The position numbers and the translations under genes were made by a program. 64,000 nt of DNA from Rhizobium sp. NFR03 (GTDB lineage Bacteria; Pseudomonadota; Alphaproteobacteria; Rhizobiales; Rhizobiaceae): NCBI RefSeq assembly GCF_900111275.1, contig NZ_FOGR01000004.1, positions 1 to 64,000 of the forward strand, given 5' to 3'. Positions 60,123 to 64,000 of this stretch are shown in pieces; position 1 is the stretch's first letter, and the number at the start of each line of letters is the position of its first letter. Under the pieces are notes generated by a model, which saw nothing but the letters and a program-made list of their open reading frames with translations, made no database searches and was not told the origin of the DNA.

Positions 60123-61493
60123 ATGACCAGACAACCCAAGATCACCTTCATCGGAGCGGGATCGACGACGTTCATGAAGAACATCATCGGCGACATCCTT
60201 CAGCGCCCGGCGCTTTCGGGTGCCAGGATCGCGCTGATGGATATCAATGCGGAACGTCTTCAGGAAAGCGAAGTCATCGTTCGCAAGCTGATCTCGTCCC
60301 TCGGCGCCAAAGCGACCATCGAGATGCATTCCAGCCAGAAGCGAGCGCTCGATGGCGCCAACTTCGTCGTTGTCGCCTTCCAGATCGGCGGTTTCGAGCC
60401 CTGCACGGTCACCGACTTCGAGGTGCCGAAAAAGTATGGCCTGCGCCAGACGATTGCGGACACGCTCGGCGTCGGTGGCATCATGCGGGGTTTACGCACC
60501 GTGCCGCATCTCTGGTCGATCTGCGAGGACATGATGCAGGTGTGCCCGGAGGCGATCCTGCTGCAATATGTGAACCCTATGGCCATCAACACTTGGGCGA
60601 TTGCGGAGAAGTACCCCAAGATCAAGCAGGTTGGCCTCTGCCACTCCGTGCAGGGCACCGCAATGGAGCTCGCCGAGGATCTCGATATCCCCTACGAGGA
60701 GATCCGCTACACGTCGGCCGGCATCAACCATATGGCCTTCTATCTCAAGTTCGAGCACCGTCAGCCGGACGGGTCGTACAAGGATCTCTATCCTGATCTA
60801 CTGCGCGGCTACCGCGAGGGCCGCGCGCCGAAGCCGACCTGGAACCCGCGCTGCCCGAACAAGGTGCGCTATGAAATGCTGACGCGGCTCGGCTACTTCG
60901 TAACCGAAAGCTCGGAGCATTTCGCGGAATATACGCCCTACTTCATCAAGGAAGGCCGCGAAGACCTCATCGAAAAGTTCGGTATTCCGCTGGATGAATA
61001 CCCGAAGCGCTGCGTCGAGCAGATCGAACGCTGGAAGGGGCAGGCAGCAGCCTATATGTCCGCCGACAAGATCGAGGTAAAGAAATCGAAGGAGTATGCC
61101 TCCTCGATCGTGAACTCGGTCTGGACGGGCGAGCCTTCGGTCATCTACGGCAACCAGCGCAACAATGGCTGCATCACCTCGCTGCCGGACAATTGCGCGG
61201 CCGAAGTGCCGTGCCTTGTCGATGAAAACGGTATCCAGCCCACCTTCGTCGGTGCACTGCCACCGCAGCTGACCGCCCTCATGCGCACGAATATCAACGT
61301 TCAGGAACTCACGGTTCAAGCTTTGATGACCGAGAACCGCGAACATCTCTACCACGCTGCCATGATGGACCCGCATACCGCAGCCGAGCTCGACCTCGAC
61401 CAGATCTGGTCGCTCGTGGACGATCTGCTGATCGCGCACAACGAGTGGATTCCGCAATGGGCCCGCATCGAAAAGAAGGTTCGCGCCGCCTGA
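60123..61493 (+). CDS. agaL2: GH4-family alpha-galactosidase (AgaL2/MelA-like)
   Basis: 456 residues from ATG 60123 (AGAGG upstream). GH4 motifs: ITFIGAGSTTFMKNIIGDIL, LMDINAERLQES, GLCHSVQGTAMELA (metal Cys-His, about 178-179) and SAGINHMAFYLKFE (about 208). CHSV is the motif of melibiase MelA rather than the CHGV of the first GH4 gene, so the two enzymes probably split substrates. Last gene of the agp operon, 16 bases after agpD. Confidence 0.88.
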   Translation: MTRQPKITFIGAGSTTFMKNIIGDILQRPALSGARIALMDINAERLQESEVIVRKLISSLGAKATIEMHSSQKRALDGANFVVVAFQIGGFEPCTVTDFEVPKKYGLRQTIADTLGVGGIMRGLRTVPHLWSICEDMMQVCPEAILLQYVNPMAINTWAIAEKYPKIKQVGLCHSVQGTAMELAEDLDIPYEEIRYTSAGINHMAFYLKFEHRQPDGSYKDLYPDLLRGYREGRAPKPTWNPRCPNKVRYEMLTRLGYFVTESSEHFAEYTPYFIKEGREDLIEKFGIPLDEYPKRCVEQIERWKGQAAAYMSADKIEVKKSKEYASSIVNSVWTGEPSVIYGNQRNNGCITSLPDNCAAEVPCLVDENGIQPTFVGALPPQLTALMRTNINVQELTVQALMTENREHLYHAAMMDPHTAAELDLDQIWSLVDDLLIAHNEWIPQWARIEKKVRAA

Positions 61494-61553
61494 TGAAACA
61501 AAGATGGCGCGCGACCTCCCTCCCTGGGTCGAGACGACATTCGTCGCCGCGCT

Positions 61554-61589
61554 GACGGACCGGATGGCACCATGGCTATCCGGTCCGTC
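61554..61589 (+). terminator. Strong hairpin at the end of the agp operon
   Basis: GACGGACCGGAT pairs perfectly with ATCCGGTCCGTC around a 12-base loop, 60 bases after the agaL2 stop. No U tract follows (TACTTC), so it may stabilise the mRNA 3' end or act with Rho. Confidence 0.45.
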
Positions 61590-61642
61590 TACTTCATGCC
61601 TCGTTTGGCGATGAGGACGTCTGATCAAGTAAGAGCGTTCGA

Positions 61643-61660
61643 CCCTGTCAGCTGACAGGG
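61643..61660. repeat. 18-base perfect palindrome downstream of glpK
   Basis: CCCTGTCAGCTGACAGGG lies 10 bases past the glpK stop, between convergent operons. A run of A follows it on plus, so U residues precede rather than follow the hairpin in the glpK transcript; it is not a standard terminator. It could be a protein-binding site or a 3'-end stabiliser. Confidence 0.4.
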
Positions 61661-61670
61661 AAAACGCACC

Positions 61671-63173
61671 TCACGCAGCAGGCCGTTTCGTCAGGCAGCG
61701 GGCAACGCAATCTTTCCAACCATCGATGCCGGTCTGGCGCGCACCATCGCCATCTACCGGCTCGAACCGGCGGTCACATTGCCAGGCTTCGGCAAATCCG
61801 GCCTGATCCGGCCAGAGACCGGCGCGCGAACCGGCGAGCCATGCCGCACCAAGAACCGTTGTTTCCAGCAGCACCGGACGATCGACAGGTGCTGCGAGGA
61901 TGTCGGAGAGGCGCTGCATCGTCCAGTCGGAAGCGACCATGCCGCCATCGACACGCAAGACCGTCCGCTCGCGCTTGTCACCCCAGTCCTTCTTCATTGC
62001 GTCCAGAAGGTCGAGGGTCTGGTAGGCTACGCTCTCCAGCGCTGCGCGTGCGAATTCGGCGGGGCCGGTGGCCCGCGTCAGGCCGAACACGGCGCCGCGT
62101 GCGTCGGGGTCCCAATGAGGCGCACCAAGGCCCGTGAAAGCCGGCACGAGATAGACGTGCTGGTTCGGATCCGCCGTCTTTGCCAGTTCCTCTGCTTCGG
62201 ACGACTTGGAAATGAAGCCCATCTCGTCGCGCAACCACTGCACCGCGGCGCCGGCGATGAAGATCGAGCCTTCCAGGGCATAGGTCGTCTTGCCATCGAG
62301 ACGGTAGGCGATTGTCGTCAAAAGACGGTTGGAGGAAACGACGCGATCCTCGCCCGTGTTAAGAAGCGCAAAGCAACCTGTTCCATAGGTCGATTTCAGC
62401 ATGCCGGGCTCGAAGCAGGCATTGCCGATGACGGCGGCCTGCTGGTCGCCGGCCACGCCGAGAATGGGGATTTCCGCGCCGAAGATGGCTGCATCGGTCA
62501 CGCCGAAATCGGCCGCGCAATCCTTGACCTCTGGCAGCATGGCGCGAGGAACGGACAGGATATCGAGAAGCTCGTCGTCGAAGCGGTTCTCGGTGATATC
62601 ATAGAGCAGCGTGCGGGAGGCGTTGGTGGCGTCGGTCACATGCACCCGACCGCCAGTCAGCTTGTAGATGAGCCAGCTGTCGATGGTTCCGAAGCAGACC
62701 TCGCCCTTCTCGGCCCGCGCACGCAGGCCATCGACCGTATCGAGCAGCCAGGCGAGCTTGGTGCCGGAGAAATACGGATCGATCAGAAGACCGGTCTTCT
62801 CGGTGAAGAGCGGCTCGAGCCCGCGGGCTTTCAACTCGTCGCAGAAGCGCGCCGTACGCCGATCTTGCCATACGATGGCGCGGTGAACGGGCTCGCCGGT
62901 CTCCCGGTCCCAGACAACGATCGTCTCGCGCTGGTTGGTGATTCCAATGGCCGCGATATCGGCGGCCGTGATACCTGCCGCCTCGATCGCTTTGCGGCAG
63001 GTCGAGAGCACACTCTCCCAGATCTCGTCGGCATCGTGCTCGACCCAGCCGGAATCGGGAAAGAACTGCTGGAATTCCTGGCCAGACACGCCGGCAATGG
63101 CCATTTTCGCGTCGAAGATCATCGATCGTGTGGATGTCGTTCCCTGATCGATTGCCAGAATGTAGCCGCTCAT
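61671..63173 (-). CDS. glpK: Glycerol kinase (GlpK)
   Basis: 500 residues from ATG 63173 (GAGGACGA upstream), giving the standard start [25 protein letters not shown] kinase motifs are complete: [28 protein letters not shown], catalytic [47 protein letters not shown] and the signature [14 protein letters not shown]. It phosphorylates glycerol with ATP. It follows glpV across a terminator-bearing 156-base gap. Confidence 0.95.
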   Translation of the reverse strand: MSGYILAIDQGTTSTRSMIFDAKMAIAGVSGQEFQQFFPDSGWVEHDADEIWESVLSTCRKAIEAAGITAADIAAIGITNQRETIVVWDRETGEPVHRAIVWQDRRTARFCDELKARGLEPLFTEKTGLLIDPYFSGTKLAWLLDTVDGLRARAEKGEVCFGTIDSWLIYKLTGGRVHVTDATNASRTLLYDITENRFDDELLDILSVPRAMLPEVKDCAADFGVTDAAIFGAEIPILGVAGDQQAAVIGNACFEPGMLKSTYGTGCFALLNTGEDRVVSSNRLLTTIAYRLDGKTTYALEGSIFIAGAAVQWLRDEMGFISKSSEAEELAKTADPNQHVYLVPAFTGLGAPHWDPDARGAVFGLTRATGPAEFARAALESVAYQTLDLLDAMKKDWGDKRERTVLRVDGGMVASDWTMQRLSDILAAPVDRPVLLETTVLGAAWLAGSRAGLWPDQAGFAEAWQCDRRFEPVDGDGARQTGIDGWKDCVARCLTKRPAA

Positions 63174-63275
63174 TCGTCCTCGTCTCCCCATCGACCGATC
63201 CGGCGCCAGTCTGCGCGCGCTGGCTCGTCAGTCCGCCCACCATGCCCGCAATGTCCCGTCCGGGGCATCAGGGTC

Positions 63276-63310
63276 AAAAAGAGGCCGGGGCACGGTTGCG
63301 CGCCCCGGCC
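63276..63310 (-). terminator. Intrinsic terminator between glpV and glpK
   Basis: GGCCGGGG pairs with CCCCGGCC around a 12-base loop; on the reverse strand the stem is followed by TCTTTTTG. It lies 20 bases after the glpV stop and would end most transcripts from the transporter genes before glpK. Confidence 0.75.
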
Positions 63311-63329
63311 GCTGTCTAAACCGTCAGTC

Positions 63330-64000
63330 CTACTTCTGCCAGCTCTTGACGAGCTCGTCGTAGTTGACCGTAACCGGCTTCTCTTTCTCGTTCTCGATCT
63401 TCAGCTGCGGCGCGATGTTGCCTTTTCCGACCGCATCCTTGTTCCAGTATTCGATGTCGTGCTCTTCCGCGAGGACAGGCCCGATATCACCCTGGACGCC
63501 GGCGCGCTGAAGGCGCTGGAGAACCTTTTCCTGTTCGGCGCAGAGCGAGTCCATCGCTTCCTGCGGCGTCTTGTTGCCGGCTGCGGCATCGCCGACGGCC
63601 TGCCACCAGAGCTGTGCCAGCTTCGGATAATCCGGAACGTTGGTGCCGGTCGGCGACCACTGGACACGAGCCGGCGAGCGGTAGAACTCGACGAGACCGC
63701 CAAGTTCAGGCGCACGCTTCGTGAAACTCTTGTCCTGGATGGTCGATTCGCGGATGAGGGTCAGGCCGACATGGCTCTTCTTCACATCCACGGTCTTCGA
63801 CGTCACAAACTGTGCGTAGAGCCACGCAGCCTTCGCGTTCTTTTCCGGCGTGGACTTCATCAGCGTCCAGGCGCCAACGTCCTGGTAACCGAGCTTCATG
63901 CCGTCCTTCCAGTAGACGCCATGCGGCGACGGGGCCATGCGCCACTTCGGCGTACCGTCCTCGTTCACGACCGGCAGGCCCTTCTTGACGGCATCGGCGG
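63330..64000 (-). CDS. glpV: Glycerol ABC transporter substrate-binding protein, C-terminal part (GlpV-like)
   Basis: About 223 residues visible; the gene continues past the right edge. The segment ADAVKKGLPVVNEDGTPKWRM, YWKDGMKLGYQDVGAWTLMKST, AAWLYAQFVTSKTVDVKKSHVGLTLIRESTI and LWWQAVGDAAAGNKTPQEAMDSL belongs to a large SBP_bac_1-type periplasmic binding protein. The adjacent glpK points to the rhizobial glycerol importer (glpSTPQUV), whose binding protein is GlpV. Name from context and recalled similarity. Confidence 0.8.
   Translation of the reverse strand, partial: ADAVKKGLPVVNEDGTPKWRMAPSPHGVYWKDGMKLGYQDVGAWTLMKSTPEKNAKAAWLYAQFVTSKTVDVKKSHVGLTLIRESTIQDKSFTKRAPELGGLVEFYRSPARVQWSPTGTNVPDYPKLAQLWWQAVGDAAAGNKTPQEAMDSLCAEQEKVLQRLQRAGVQGDIGPVLAEEHDIEYWNKDAVGKGNIAPQLKIENEKEKPVTVNYDELVKSWQK

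Overview
The window looks like accessory or second-replicon DNA from a member of the Rhizobiaceae (Agrobacterium/Rhizobium/Sinorhizobium group). The evidence is the GC-rich coding style and several gene sets known from that family. These are an oxidative uronate cluster laid out as in Agrobacterium (udh, kdgD, gci, gli, TRAP transporter), an alpha-galactoside agp locus laid out as in Sinorhizobium, a glycerol glpV-glpK pair, a LOV histidine kinase, a DUF1127 gene and anti-Shine-Dalgarno hairpin sRNAs. I saw no rRNA, tRNA or CRISPR array. The species cannot be fixed from the sequence alone.

Layout, left to right. 1-0.35 kb: end of an insertion sequence (transposase cut by the window edge). 0.4-7.4 kb (leftward): a BMP-type ABC importer with an amidase and two small downstream genes. 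7.5-9.4 kb: MerR regulator plus carboxymuconolactone-decarboxylase-like protein, and a membrane diguanylate cyclase. 9.4-14.3 kb: isomerase-route hexuronate genes (altronate dehydratase, Zn alcohol dehydrogenase, tagaturonate-reductase-like) with a divergent GntR that has two winged helices. 14.4-18.7 kb: signalling block with a WGR protein, a LOV kinase and receiver pair behind a general-stress (EcfG-type) promoter, and a large GAF/PAS HWE kinase. 19-20.6 kb: an orphan secreted FAD oxidoreductase. 20.7-29 kb: the oxidative uronate pathway with its regulator and TRAP transporter. 29.3-34 kb: an sRNA, an exonuclease, several small membrane or stress proteins, and the metal-responsive yqjI/yqjH pair. 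34-40.3 kb (leftward): a FadR-type regulator, a PLP lyase and a CUT1 sugar ABC transporter in one operon, substrate unknown. 40.4-46.7 kb: FucU/RbsD protein, UvrD-like helicase, dinB, a second copy of the sRNA, a DUF4126 membrane protein and a mercuric-reductase-like flavoprotein. 46.8-51.2 kb: chemoreceptor, SBF-like transporter with LysR regulator, DUF1127. 51.3-61.5 kb: the agp alpha-galactoside operon (AraC regulator, two GH4 enzymes, five-part transporter). 61.6-64 kb: glpK and the end of glpV.

The common theme is scavenging of plant-derived carbon: galacturonate by both the isomerase and oxidative routes, raffinose-family sugars and glycerol. Light, stress and chemotaxis sensors are interspersed.

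The least routine element is a pair of paralogous small RNAs at about 29.4 and 44.6 kb. Each folds into four tandem hairpins, every one displaying an anti-Shine-Dalgarno CCTCCTCCC loop. Stem sequences differ between the copies while pairing is kept, and both copies share an upstream TGCA-S-TGCA element. The family is known in alpha-proteobacteria (alpha-r14/NfeR1, 'cuckoo' RNAs), but the four-loop form and the shared element deserve checking.
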